Shown here: positions 28,994-36,125 of the stretch, in pieces | Position numbering within the stretch: position 1 is the first letter of the stretch | How the letters are laid out: every line of letters begins with the position of its first letter | Assembly (NCBI RefSeq): GCF_018063565.1 | Contig: NZ_JAGPBB010000041.1 | Span: forward strand, 1 to 36,125 | Reading direction: 5' to 3' | DNA: 36,125 nt | From: Rhodoferax sp. | Lineage (GTDB): Bacteria > Pseudomonadota > Gammaproteobacteria > Burkholderiales > Burkholderiaceae_C | Position numbers and translations under genes: made by a program | Notes under the pieces: generated by a model | The model's database searches: none | What the model saw: only the letters and a program-made list of their open reading frames with translations | Told to the model about the DNA's origin: nothing

Positions 28994-30213
28994 TGCTGTA
29001 CAGCGTGTTCATGCTCGCGCTGCGCTCGGTGCAGCGCAATATGCTGCGCTCGTTTCTGACCATTCTGGGCATTGTGATTGGTGTCAGCGCCGTGATCACC
29101 ATGGTCACGCTGGGCAATGGGGCCACACAAGCCATCGAAAACCAGATCACCAGCCTGGGCACCAATTTGCTGATGGTGTCGCCGGGTCAGCGCGGGCCAG
29201 GCGGCAGCGGCCCCAGCGGCGGCGGTGTGCCCTTGTTCACCGAGGCCGATGCGCTGGCCATCGCCACCCAAATTGGCGGTGTGGGCAACGTGGCACCGCA
29301 GAGCCGGGCTTCAGCGACGGTGGTGGCCAACGGTCGCAATTGGGCCACCAGCATCATTGGCAGCACCAATGCCTGGTTTGACACCGGCAACTGGAAACTG
29401 GCCAGCGGCCGTGTCTTTGCCGATGACGAGCAGCTCGGTGGCGCAGCCGTCTGCATCATTGGCGAAACGGTGCGCCGCGAGCTCTATGGCGGCACCCTTG
29501 GCGAGACCGGCCTGGGAGCGGCGCTGCGCGTCAAGCAGTTTTCCTGCATCGTGGTGGGCATCCTGGCCGCCAAGGGACAGGGCGGCATGGGCGATCAGGA
29601 TGACACCGTGCTGCTGCCGCTGCATACCCTGCAACGCCGCGTCACGGGTAACCGCAAGGTGAACACGCTGCAGGTATCGATGCAGAAGAATGCCGACAGC
29701 GCACCGCTCAAAGCCAGCTTGCGCCAACTGCTGCGCGAGCGGAGAAAATTGGCCGAGGGCGATGACGACAACTTCAACATCTTTGATACCCAGCAACTGG
29801 CCGAAACCCTGTCCAGCACCATGGGCGTGCTGACCAATCTTCTGGGTGCCGTGGCGGCCGTGAGTCTGCTGGTGGGCGGCATCGGCATCATGAACATCAT
29901 GCTGGTCAGCGTAACCGAGCGCACCCGAGAAATTGGCCTGCGCCTTGCCGTCGGTGCCCTGGAGGGTGAGGTGCTGCTGCAGTTTTTGATAGAAGCGGTG
30001 GTGCTGTCCGCGCTGGGCGGCGTGGTGGGGGTGCTGATTGCCACCGCTGCCTCGTATGGCCTGTCTTTGTACATGGTGGTGCCATACACCTTCGATGCTG
30101 CCATCAACCTGCTGGCGATGCTGTTCTCAGCGGCGATCGGGGTGGTGTTTGGCTACTTTCCTGCGCGGCGCGCAGCGCGGATGGATCCGATTGAGGCACT
30201 GAGGCATGAGTAG
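28993..30213 (+). CDS. MacB-type ABC transporter permease (FtsX family)
   Basis: This is a 406-residue permease. A first membrane helix (about 16-38, FLTILGIVIGVSAVITMV) leads to a large periplasmic MacB_PCD domain (about 45-275), then three C-terminal helices (about 278-300, 325-350 and 368-390) form the FtsX domain. The motif ERTREIGLRLAVGA after the second helix is typical. A Gly-rich stretch (PGQRGPGGSGPSGGG, about 57-72) lies in the periplasmic part. With its neighbours it forms a MacAB-TolC-type mechanotransmission pump that works on periplasmic substrates such as peptides, macrolides or lipids; which one is not shown. ATG at 28993 shares its A with the stop of the ATPase gene. It is the last gene of the operon. 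Confidence 0.95.
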   Translation: MLYSVFMLALRSVQRNMLRSFLTILGIVIGVSAVITMVTLGNGATQAIENQITSLGTNLLMVSPGQRGPGGSGPSGGGVPLFTEADALAIATQIGGVGNVAPQSRASATVVANGRNWATSIIGSTNAWFDTGNWKLASGRVFADDEQLGGAAVCIIGETVRRELYGGTLGETGLGAALRVKQFSCIVVGILAAKGQGGMGDQDDTVLLPLHTLQRRVTGNRKVNTLQVSMQKNADSAPLKASLRQLLRERRKLAEGDDDNFNIFDTQQLAETLSSTMGVLTNLLGAVAAVSLLVGGIGIMNIMLVSVTERTREIGLRLAVGALEGEVLLQFLIEAVVLSALGGVVGVLIATAASYGLSLYMVVPYTFDAAINLLAMLFSAAIGVVFGYFPARRAARMDPIEALRHE

Positions 30214-30242
30214 TTGCCGAATGCAGCGCTGGTCGGGTGTCA

Positions 30243-30261
30243 ATTGGCAGGCTCTGCCAAT
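30243..30261 (+). terminator. Hairpin after the efflux operon
   Basis: ATTGGCAG and CTGCCAAT form a perfect 8-base stem with a GCT loop, 30 bases after the permease stop and 28 bases before the end of the convergent gene. No T-run follows on either strand, so termination is a guess; it may instead stabilise message ends. Confidence 0.35.
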
Positions 30262-30288
30262 ATCCGGCGGCTCCTTAAACTGCTGGTT

Positions 30289-31290
30289 TCAGAAGTGCTC
30301 GATGTAGTCCATGGTCTGAAACCCGTAAGACACGCCAATCTCCATGCCAGGTGTTTCCGCTGGAATGTCAAAGATGCTGAAGCAGGCGCTGCTCGAATCA
30401 ACACCCGAGGTTGACACCAGTGACTTGGCCAGATTTGCCAGCGATTCAACTCCGTTGGCATCGAGTGTGGTGGGCACACCGGCGCGAACCAGGGCCTGGG
30501 CCGATTTTTGCCCACCCGGGCATTTTTTTAGCGCCTGCGATATGGATTTCAAGATCGCGAACCCGGCGCGTGTGTTGTTGGCCGCCTTGATAAAGGGACC
30601 CCAGTTGCCACCCAAGGCCAATGAGAAATCCATGCCCTGGTTGGTGGTACCGACCAGTTGTTTGGGATCGTTGCAGACCAGCACCGCCAGCACCGCGTTG
30701 GTCGATGCGCCAAGCCCGATCGCCAGTTTGGAGGTCTTGGTCTGAAAGTAACAGCGCTTGCCGGTGCCAGCATTCCAGACCACACCATGCGCCGCCTCCG
30801 CACCCACCACCCCCAGTGTGCCGCTGTATTTGCCGCCCACACCAACCCAAAGCTGGTTGTCCGCCGGGGGGTCGGCGCGCCGCTCCAGCATTTGCCATTG
30901 CAGGTTGTGTTTCTGAAAGGGTGGCGTCGCGGTCGAAATCGAGGCATTCAGTTTGGTATTGATACATCCTTGGCCGACACGAGCAGACACGGGAAACGAA
31001 CCGCTCTGGCTGGTAAGGCAGTCAATCCAGAAGATCGGGCTGGTACCGTCATTGCCATAAAAGACCACCCGTTGCACCGGACGTCTATCCGGCAAAAACA
31101 CCACTTCATCCTTGATCACACCGGCGCTGCTCAGAAACTGGTTGGGCCGACTGCTGCGCTTGACTCGCCAGTGGTTGACGTTGGCACCGAAGTCGGGGAT
31201 GTACTCAAGTTCGATCTCGCCCCAGAATCGACAGAACCGTGACCCGAAGGGTGGATCCACCTTGTCCCAAATCATCATCCGCCAAAGCAT
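30289..31290 (-). CDS. Protein of unknown function, 333 aa
   Basis: I do not recognise this protein. ATG at 31290 is chosen because GGAGG lies seven bases upstream; the frame stays open further upstream but without such a site. There is no signal peptide and no clear membrane helix. The N-terminal half is mixed beta-like and Trp/Phe-rich (FCRFWGEIELEYIPDFG). The middle is Gly-rich and strand-like (LWVGVGGKYSGTLGVVGAE; FSLALGGNWGPFIKAANN). The C-terminus looks helical then ends in DIPAETPGMEIGVSYGF. Seven cysteines are spread along the chain. The Gly-rich middle faintly recalls lipid-binding SYLF/Ysc84 proteins, but I would not assign that. It is convergent with the efflux operon and divergent from the luciferase-like gene across 242 bases in which I see no other gene. 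Confidence 0.75.
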   Translation of the reverse strand: MLWRMMIWDKVDPPFGSRFCRFWGEIELEYIPDFGANVNHWRVKRSSRPNQFLSSAGVIKDEVVFLPDRRPVQRVVFYGNDGTSPIFWIDCLTSQSGSFPVSARVGQGCINTKLNASISTATPPFQKHNLQWQMLERRADPPADNQLWVGVGGKYSGTLGVVGAEAAHGVVWNAGTGKRCYFQTKTSKLAIGLGASTNAVLAVLVCNDPKQLVGTTNQGMDFSLALGGNWGPFIKAANNTRAGFAILKSISQALKKCPGGQKSAQALVRAGVPTTLDANGVESLANLAKSLVSTSGVDSSSACFSIFDIPAETPGMEIGVSYGFQTMDYIEHF

Positions 31291-31532
31291 GAGGGCACCT
31301 CCGAGTTGCAAACTGGCCCTGAACCGGGCGGATCCGTGATGACACCGATGATCAAACTCTGACAACCACCTGCCGATCAGTGTCCCACGCGTCGGCAACG
31401 ATATGACATCGGGAAAAACCCTCGGATGTTTGGGTGTATCGACATGCGCGAACCCTGCACCCGAAGCACTACCGTCGCCGTCCAAGGCTGGGTTGAGAGC
31501 TATCATGGTTGACAACCACCCCCTACACCACC

Positions 31533-32540
31533 ATGACTGCACTTCACAAAATTCCGCTCTCCATGCTGGATCTGGTCGCCGTACGCGAAGGCAGCAGCGT
31601 GGCCGACGCACTGCGCCTGGCCTTGCGCACCGCGCAGCATGCTGAATCACTCGGCTTCAGCCGCTACTGGCTGGCCGAACACCACAACTTCGCCGGCATT
31701 GCCAGTTCGGCCACCGCCGTTCTGGTAGGTTTTATCGCCGGTGGCACCAAGCGCATCCGCGTCGGCTCGGGTGGCATCATGCTGCCCAATCATGCGCCCC
31801 TGGTGGTGGCAGAGGCCTTCGGTACGCTGGCCGAGTTGTACCCGGGCCGCATCGATCTGGGTTTGGGTCGGGCAACCGGAACCGACCGGGCGACCATGCG
31901 CGCCCTGCGTCGAGACCGTGCAGAAACCGAACAGGATTTCCCGCGCGACGTGGCCGAGCTACAGCGTCTGTTGGGGCCGGAACAACCTGGCCAGGGTATT
32001 GTGGCAATGCCGGGCGCCAATACCCAGGTGCCGATCTGGTTGCTGGGATCGAGTCTGTTTTCGGCGCAGCTGGCGGCTGAACGTGGCTTGCCCTATGCTT
32101 TTGCGGCACACTTTGCACCGCGCCTGTTGCATCAGGCGCTGGATCTCTACCGCCAGTTGTTTCGCCCCTCAGCGGTGCTGGCCACGCCTTACGCCGTGGT
32201 GGGTGTGCCCGTGATCGCCGCACCAACCGATGCCGAAGCAGAGTTTCTGGCCAGCAGCACCTATCAGCGGGTGCTAGGCATTTTGACCGGCGACCGACAG
32301 CGTTTACAGGCACCCGTGACCAACTTCATGGCCGAGTTGCTGCCGCAGGAGCGTACCGCGATTGCTGACTTTCTGGCGGCGGCGGTGATCGGCGGACCGG
32401 ACCGGGTTCGCGCCGGTCTGCAGGCCTTGGTGAACCACACCGGGGCCAACGAGCTGATGCTGGTGTGTGATGTATTTGATCCGGCGCTGCGCTTGAGGTC
32501 ACTCGACATCACGGCAGCCGCCGGCCCGTTCACTCCGTAA
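31533..32540 (+). CDS. LLM-class flavin-dependent monooxygenase
   Basis: This is a 335-residue protein of the bacterial luciferase-like TIM-barrel family. Typical segments are LDLVAVREG near the start, [20 protein letters not shown] (about 44-63), [17 protein letters not shown], then [20 protein letters not shown] and WLLGSS. It resembles the MsnO8/YhbW-type subgroup, which uses reduced FMN to oxygenate small organic substrates of unknown identity. ATG at 33 bases into the line at 31501 (31533) is preferred; an in-frame TTG at 31509 would add eight residues. No good ribosome-binding site precedes either. Its 3' end overlaps, on the opposite strand, the stump of a dehydrogenase gene, which marks a likely recombination joint. 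Confidence 0.92.
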   Translation: MTALHKIPLSMLDLVAVREGSSVADALRLALRTAQHAESLGFSRYWLAEHHNFAGIASSATAVLVGFIAGGTKRIRVGSGGIMLPNHAPLVVAEAFGTLAELYPGRIDLGLGRATGTDRATMRALRRDRAETEQDFPRDVAELQRLLGPEQPGQGIVAMPGANTQVPIWLLGSSLFSAQLAAERGLPYAFAAHFAPRLLHQALDLYRQLFRPSAVLATPYAVVGVPVIAAPTDAEAEFLASSTYQRVLGILTGDRQRLQAPVTNFMAELLPQERTAIADFLAAAVIGGPDRVRAGLQALVNHTGANELMLVCDVFDPALRLRSLDITAAAGPFTP

Positions 32541-32634
32541 AACTCAGCTGCACCTTCATTTGAGTGGAGCGATCTCGGGCAATTTCAATCCGGACATCTT
32601 CCTGGGCGTGGAGAACACAAGCGCGCGTTTGCAT
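32530..32634 (-). pseudogene. 5' stump of a zinc-type alcohol dehydrogenase gene
   Basis: A perfect AAGGAA lies five bases before ATG at 32634, only 15 bases after the stop of the DlgD-like gene, so this was a normal operon member. The 34-codon frame begins MQTRACVLHAQEDVRIE, the typical opening of medium-chain zinc dehydrogenases such as L-idonate 5-dehydrogenase. It continues to QMKVQLSF, matching the strand before the GGICGSD zinc site, and then ends at TGA after two more codons. About 300 residues are missing. The loss point coincides with the end of the luciferase-like gene. The family call rests on 32 residues only. Confidence 0.6.
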
Positions 32635-32649
32635 AACAGTTCCTTTGAT

Positions 32650-33654
32650 TTAAAACGATTGAATCTTGGCCCACACACCGTCATCGACCGGGATACCATT
32701 GGCCAGATTGGTGTTGCGAATGGCCAGCGAGTTTTCGCCAGGATAGAGCACCGGCTTTACCGGGTCGACCCGAGTGGATTCATGCAGGTTGTCGAGCACC
32801 TCGTTCACTGCGGCAGCCAGGTAATCTTGGCCGGCAATGCGGTTGGCATCGAGCGCGATGAACATCTGCGAAAGGCTGTACTCGTCGTTGGTCATTTTGC
32901 CGATGGCGGCAGTCGAGCGCCCCCCTGACAGCACGGTAGCCACCAGATCGAGCACGATCGACAGCGCCGAGCCTTTCCAGTAACCAATCGGCAACACCCG
33001 CCAGGTTTTGGCAATCTCTTTGGGGTCGCACGACAACTCGCCTTGTTCGTCATAACCACCGGGCACCGACAACATTTCACCGCGCATGGCCTTGTTGTCC
33101 ATCTGACCGTAGGAGAACTGCGCCATGGCAATGTCCACCACCACATGACCACCCGCGCGTGGCACCGCCATGATGAACGGGTTGTTGCCAATGCGCCGGT
33201 CACGTGCGCCCCAGGCCGGCATGTTGGGCTGGGTGTTGGTCCAGCAAATGCCAACGCAGCCCGCATCTGCGGCCTGCCAGCCATAGCTGCCACCGCGTAA
33301 CCAGTGGTTGGTGTTGGCCATGGCGACGCAGCCAATGCCATTGGCGTGCGCCAGTTCGATGGCACGGTCCATCGCCAGTTTGGCATTGACGTTGCCCAGA
33401 CCCAGGTTGCCGTTCCAGCGCTCGAAGGCACCCATGCCCTCGACCTTGGTCGGTTTGGCTTTCAGGTCAATGTAACCCTTGTCAATGTATTCGACCACGC
33501 GGGCGAAACGGTTGACACCGTGCGAGTACACGCCGTCGCAACTGGTTTCGGTCATGAGTTGCGCCGACAGGTCGGCTGCTGCCTCATCGCAGCCCTTTTT
33601 GATGAGGACGCGCTTGAATTCGGCTTTCAGGTCGGCAAAGGCAATGCGTGGCAT
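32650..33654 (-). CDS. dlgD: 2,3-diketo-L-gulonate reductase-like oxidoreductase
   Basis: This is a 334-residue member of the malate/L-lactate dehydrogenase (Ldh_2) family, closest in feel to DlgD/YiaK. The conserved SHG is in DGVYSHGVNRF with catalytic His45, matching the His position of DlgD. Other conserved segments are ANTNHWLRGGSYGWQAA, NTQPNMPAWG and YWKGSALSIVLDL. Such enzymes reduce 2-oxo acids or diketo-gulonate with NAD(P)H in the cytosol. ATG at 33654 has GGAA eight bases upstream and is preferred over an in-frame TTG at 33666. It is 48 bases downstream of the Gfo/Idh/MocA gene and followed by the dehydrogenase stump. The substrate assignment is from family and context. Confidence 0.88.
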   Translation of the reverse strand: MPRIAFADLKAEFKRVLIKKGCDEAAADLSAQLMTETSCDGVYSHGVNRFARVVEYIDKGYIDLKAKPTKVEGMGAFERWNGNLGLGNVNAKLAMDRAIELAHANGIGCVAMANTNHWLRGGSYGWQAADAGCVGICWTNTQPNMPAWGARDRRIGNNPFIMAVPRAGGHVVVDIAMAQFSYGQMDNKAMRGEMLSVPGGYDEQGELSCDPKEIAKTWRVLPIGYWKGSALSIVLDLVATVLSGGRSTAAIGKMTNDEYSLSQMFIALDANRIAGQDYLAAAVNEVLDNLHESTRVDPVKPVLYPGENSLAIRNTNLANGIPVDDGVWAKIQSF

Positions 33655-33702
33655 GGTGGATTCCAATCTAATCGTTGCAGGAAGGCGGGCTCAACCGCCC
33701 GT

Positions 33703-34695
33703 TCAATAACCCTTTTGCTGGCGGTATTTCTTCAGGACTTCATCAGCCACCCAGGACGAGCGCACCGCGCTTTCGACACTGCCGGGACAGGGCGCACCGC
33801 CATTGAGGTCGTCCACCATGCTCTGAATGAACGGTTGCTGCACATGGGGCGGATTGGCGATCTGAAGTAACTGCTCACCGTCTGCATTGACCAGCTTAAG
33901 CGGCTTGTCAGAGAAAAATTCAAAGCTGATGGTGCCCTTGGATCCGACGATCTGGATGGCATCCTCGCCCTGGCCGCAAACATAACACCAGGAGCCAAAC
34001 CCTTGCACGCCGCTGGCATGCCGCCACGTGGCTGTGACCGTGTCTTCCACGTCGTACAAGCCAGCCTGGTTGCTGGCAATGCCATGCACCTCTTCGATGG
34101 GGCCAAACAAAAAGTCAAACAGGTCGAGTTCGTGGATGCCCATGTCGAGAAACTTGCCACCGCCAGCCACGGCGGGCAACAGCCGCCACGGCAGCGTGGC
34201 GCGCGACAAATCCTCTGGCGCGGGTGGTTGGTGTTGCACGGCGCGCACATTGCGCACCTCACCAATGGCCCCGCTGTCAATCCATTCCTTGATTTTCAGA
34301 AAGCGCGGCATGGCCCGGCGGTAGAACGCAACAAACAGCCGCACGCCGTGCTGCTGACAGGCCGCCACCATCTCCTGGCATTCTTCAAACCGCATGGCCA
34401 TCGGTTTTTCGACGTAAACATGCTTGCCAGCCCTGGCCACCAGCAGTGACAGCGGTTTGTGGGAGGACGGGGGGGTCGCAATGTAGACAGCGTCAATCGC
34501 CGGGTCGGCCACCAGCGCTTCGTTGCTGCTGTAAACCGTGGGCACACCATGACGTGCCGCATACGATTGGGCTTTGCGCGCATCACTGCTGGCCACAGCG
34601 ACCAGTGCGCTATGGTCTGCCTTGTAAAACCCAGGCCCACTCTTAACTTCAGCCACGGCACCACAGCCGATCATGCCCCAGCGGATGGTTTTCAT
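33703..34695 (-). CDS. Gfo/Idh/MocA-family dehydrogenase
   Basis: This is a 330-residue NAD(P)-dependent sugar or cyclitol dehydrogenase. The N-terminal Rossmann fold (1-120) begins WGMIGCGAVAEVKSG and contains YIATPPSSHK and the family EKP motif (YVEKPMA, 94-100). The C-terminal alpha/beta domain includes GGGKFLDMGIHELDLFDF, with the Asp and His usual at the active site. ATG at 34695 overlaps the stop of the upstream YiaL-like gene as ATGA, so the two were translationally coupled. It probably oxidises a sugar or sugar acid in the same pathway as the DlgD-like reductase. The exact substrate is not visible. Confidence 0.92.
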   Translation of the reverse strand: MKTIRWGMIGCGAVAEVKSGPGFYKADHSALVAVASSDARKAQSYAARHGVPTVYSSNEALVADPAIDAVYIATPPSSHKPLSLLVARAGKHVYVEKPMAMRFEECQEMVAACQQHGVRLFVAFYRRAMPRFLKIKEWIDSGAIGEVRNVRAVQHQPPAPEDLSRATLPWRLLPAVAGGGKFLDMGIHELDLFDFLFGPIEEVHGIASNQAGLYDVEDTVTATWRHASGVQGFGSWCYVCGQGEDAIQIVGSKGTISFEFFSDKPLKLVNADGEQLLQIANPPHVQQPFIQSMVDDLNGGAPCPGSVESAVRSSWVADEVLKKYRQQKGY

Positions 34696-35176
34696 ACTTG
34701 CCAACACGCGAGCAGCGCGACACGCACTTTGACCACTACCTTGCGAATGGCTTGTGGCTGATCAAGGGCACAACCAGGGTGATGCACATCGATGGGCAGA
34801 AAGACGGCAAAACTGCCCGGCGTCATGGTCAGCGTGGATTCGTTTTCCATGCCGGTATAGAACAACAGGTCGCGCTCGGCCAACATGTCTTTGGCCATCA
34901 CGTTGTGACCGGTGTCGGTGGCGACACCAATCTTTTCACAGCCGAGCACCAGAAACTGCACATCGATGTACTCCCGATGCACTTCAGCATGGGTGTCGGC
35001 AAAAACACGGGTGTGCATGTCAATGAGCTGAACGTGAAGTTCCTGCCCTGCAGCTCACAATTTTCCGCAGGCAATGCCGCAAAATCCGTCGTCTTGAGGC
35101 GCTCGATGGCCGTCTTGAGTGGCGTGGGCAGCCAGGCAAAACTGGACTCCAGGTCCTTGACGTGTCCAAATATCAT
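34692..35176 (-). pseudogene. yiaL: YhcH/YjgK/YiaL-family gene with a frameshift
   Basis: The N-terminal part (MIFGHVKDLESSFAWLP to ALPAENCELQ) begins at ATG 35176. The family's C-terminal part lies in another frame: QLIDMHTRVFADTHAEVHRE, YIDVQFLV, then FAVFLPIDVHHPG and KVVVKV to the stop at 34692. The frames switch near 35042-35056, where loss of one base restores continuity. The total length of 485 bases is one short of 162 codons. The stop still overlaps the next start as ATGA, so the decay is recent or the shift is a sequencing error. Family members are cupin-like proteins found with sialic acid, sugar-acid or galactoside catabolism genes. Confidence 0.8.
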
Positions 35177-35187
35177 TTTCTAGCTTT

Positions 35188-35562
35188 CTATCCAAAAAAT
35201 TGGTTCCTGCGGCGGTCCAGGGAACTGCGCGATCCGAGCCATGGCGCGACGTTGAACCGCTGGGTCAGCGCGGCGTCATGTCGCCTCACCTGCTTGGCGT
35301 CGCGAACGGCGTCAATCGCCTTGATGATGTGAGCGCCACCAAACTTGGTGACAAAGGTCTCACTCCCAGGCTTGGTGGCTTCCAGGACTGGTCCACCATC
35401 GACCTGTTCGACCACCGACACGCCGGCTTTCTTCAAGTCGGCAACGATCCTGGCCAGGTTGTCGTTGTTGAGTTTACGCTGGTATTGGCCAGCCTCCCGT
35501 GTTGCTTCAACCGGGGCCCTTGGAGGTACTGGCGGCAAGGCGTCATATTTGGCCTTTGTCTT
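35188..35562 (-). pseudogene. C-terminal remnant of a TRAP substrate-binding protein (DctP)
   Basis: The frame carries AKYDALPP, EAGQYQRKLNNDNLARIVAD, LKKAGVSVVEQVDGGPVLE and then FVTKFGGAHIIKAIDAVR. These are the last helices of DctP-type periplasmic binding proteins of TRAP transporters. About two thirds of the protein, including the signal peptide, is absent upstream: similarity stops near 35562, where an inverted GntR/FCD remnant begins. After DAVR the frame runs on for about 30 unrelated residues to a stop at 35188, so the native stop was also lost. No dctQ or dctM gene lies nearby. It sits 11 bases before the YiaL-like gene. Confidence 0.65.
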
Positions 35563-35661
35563 CACCATGCCCTGCTGGCACGCGACCCGGTGGCCGCACG
35601 TGCTGCCATGCGGGCACACCTTGAACGCGTGATCAAGGAATTTTCGCAAGCCTTGCGTTAG
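35560..35661 (+). pseudogene. C-terminal remnant of a GntR/FCD regulator
   Basis: On the plus strand, HHALLARDPVAARAAMRAHL followed by ERVIKEFSQALR and a stop at 35659-35661 matches the final helices of the FCD ligand-binding domain of FadR-type GntR regulators (the ARDPxAARAAMRxHL signature). No DNA-binding domain is found upstream; instead the frame enters the antisense of the DctP remnant. The two remnants meet tail to middle, indicating a deletion or inversion joint near 35560. Confidence 0.6.
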
Positions 35662-35918
35662 CCATCAGCTTGCAGACCCTTGCCCAATCAAGCACCGAGG
35701 TTGGGCGACTCGTGCCACGGCTTGTTGCACTGGTATCGGCAACAAGGTCGATCGGTCGCGAGGTGCCCTGAACCTGTCGGGTTGTCAGGTTGTCGGGTTC
35801 GAGCCAGTTTGCAATGGTCGCTTGATCCGGTCCCGTGCGGCATGGCTCAACACGCCAAACGCGTCTCCAGCGCCATGCTATTTCATGGGGCCGACCGGAG
35901 GCTCACCCCGCCACCCCC
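35662..35918. other. Stretch without a recognisable gene
   Basis: No credible coding frame, terminator or repeat family member is seen. A short run of near-repeats (GGGTTGTCAGGTTGTCGGGTT, in part) lies at about 35778-35800. The stretch probably belongs to the same eroded locus. Confidence 0.4.
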
Positions 35919-36119
35919 TCACCAAAGCAGCACGTTCAAAGCGCGAGCACTCACATCCAGCCCATGTGCAGTGTGGTTGTAGGCCATGCTGCCATGGCTT
36001 TCGGCCTGTCTGGCATCACCTGCTTCATGCAGTGATGCGGCTTGCCGATGGTGCTGAATGGCTTTCTCAAGCTGGACCGCCGCTTCGCGGTGTAAAGATT
36101 GGGGCGTCAACAGGAACAC
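35919..36119 (-). CDS. Small His/Ala-rich helical protein, possibly 5'-partial
   Basis: A 66-codon frame on the minus strand reads TPQSLHREAAVQLEKAIQ, then HHRQAASLHEAGDARQAE and AYNHTAHGLDVSARAL. It resembles small soluble helical proteins with EHHxxAAxHHxxAAxxxEAGDxxxAxxHA patterns, whose function I do not know. The first start inside the window is GTG at 36119, without a visible ribosome-binding site; the frame remains open to the window edge, so the true start may lie outside. It is upstream of, and co-oriented with, the decayed sugar-acid locus but 260 bases away. Confidence 0.5.
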   Translation of the reverse strand: MFLLTPQSLHREAAVQLEKAIQHHRQAASLHEAGDARQAESHGSMAYNHTAHGLDVSARALNVLLW

Positions 36120-36125
36120 TGGCGG

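Noticed and set aside
31361-31521. Direct repeat TGACAACCACC at about 31361 and 31509 as attachment or operator sites
   Set aside because: Only 11 bases are shared and there is no integrase, transposase or target duplication.
35200-35290. Possible insertion-sequence remnant in the tail of the DctP fragment
   Set aside because: The short translated segments did not match any transposase I could name with confidence, and no inverted repeats were found.

Overview
The window looks like chromosomal DNA of a GC-rich betaproteobacterium, most likely Comamonadaceae (Rhodoferax/Polaromonas-like). This rests on gene content, codon use and an imperfect intergenic repeat (ATAGCT...GCTAGAGGCC.TTTT) that resembles one I know from that family. 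The placement is inference; no rRNA or other marker gene is present.

Region 1 (1-13192) is a signalling block. After the 5' part of an EamA/DMT permease gene, two minus-strand genes form an operon: a CheB-CheR-PAS protein and a PAS-PAS-GGDEF-EAL protein. A divergent plus-strand series follows: PAS histidine kinase with C-terminal receiver, REC-GGDEF-EAL, a second PAS histidine kinase, REC-PAS, and a Crp/Fnr-type regulator. The two kinase/regulator pairs are clearly paralogous, and modules are shared across the block. None of the kinases shows a membrane segment, so sensing is probably cytoplasmic. The expected outputs are c-di-GMP turnover and transcription.

Region 2 (13222-25159) is an envelope/osmotic-stress block: a two-BON-domain lipoprotein, a lipoprotein cardiolipin synthase-like PLD enzyme, a WxxGxW-type secreted protein with a clear terminator, a one-BON lipoprotein, and a giant (about 2,808 aa) cyclic beta-1,2-glucan synthase preceded by a 79-aa tail-anchored small protein.

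Region 3 (25354-30213) is a tightly overlapping four-gene operon for a MacAB/TolC-type tripartite efflux pump, with the MacB ATPase and permease on separate genes. A cytosolic protein of unknown function (minus) and a luciferase-like monooxygenase (plus) follow.

Region 4 (32530-36125) is a decaying sugar-acid catabolism locus on the minus strand. A DlgD/YiaK-type reductase and a Gfo/Idh/MocA dehydrogenase are intact. The YiaL-like gene has a single-base frameshift. Upstream of it is only the C-terminal piece of a TRAP substrate-binding protein, abutting an inverted remnant of a GntR/FCD regulator. Downstream of the reductase is a 34-codon stump of a zinc alcohol dehydrogenase, cut where the luciferase-like gene ends. 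No tRNA, rRNA, CRISPR array or complete insertion sequence was seen.
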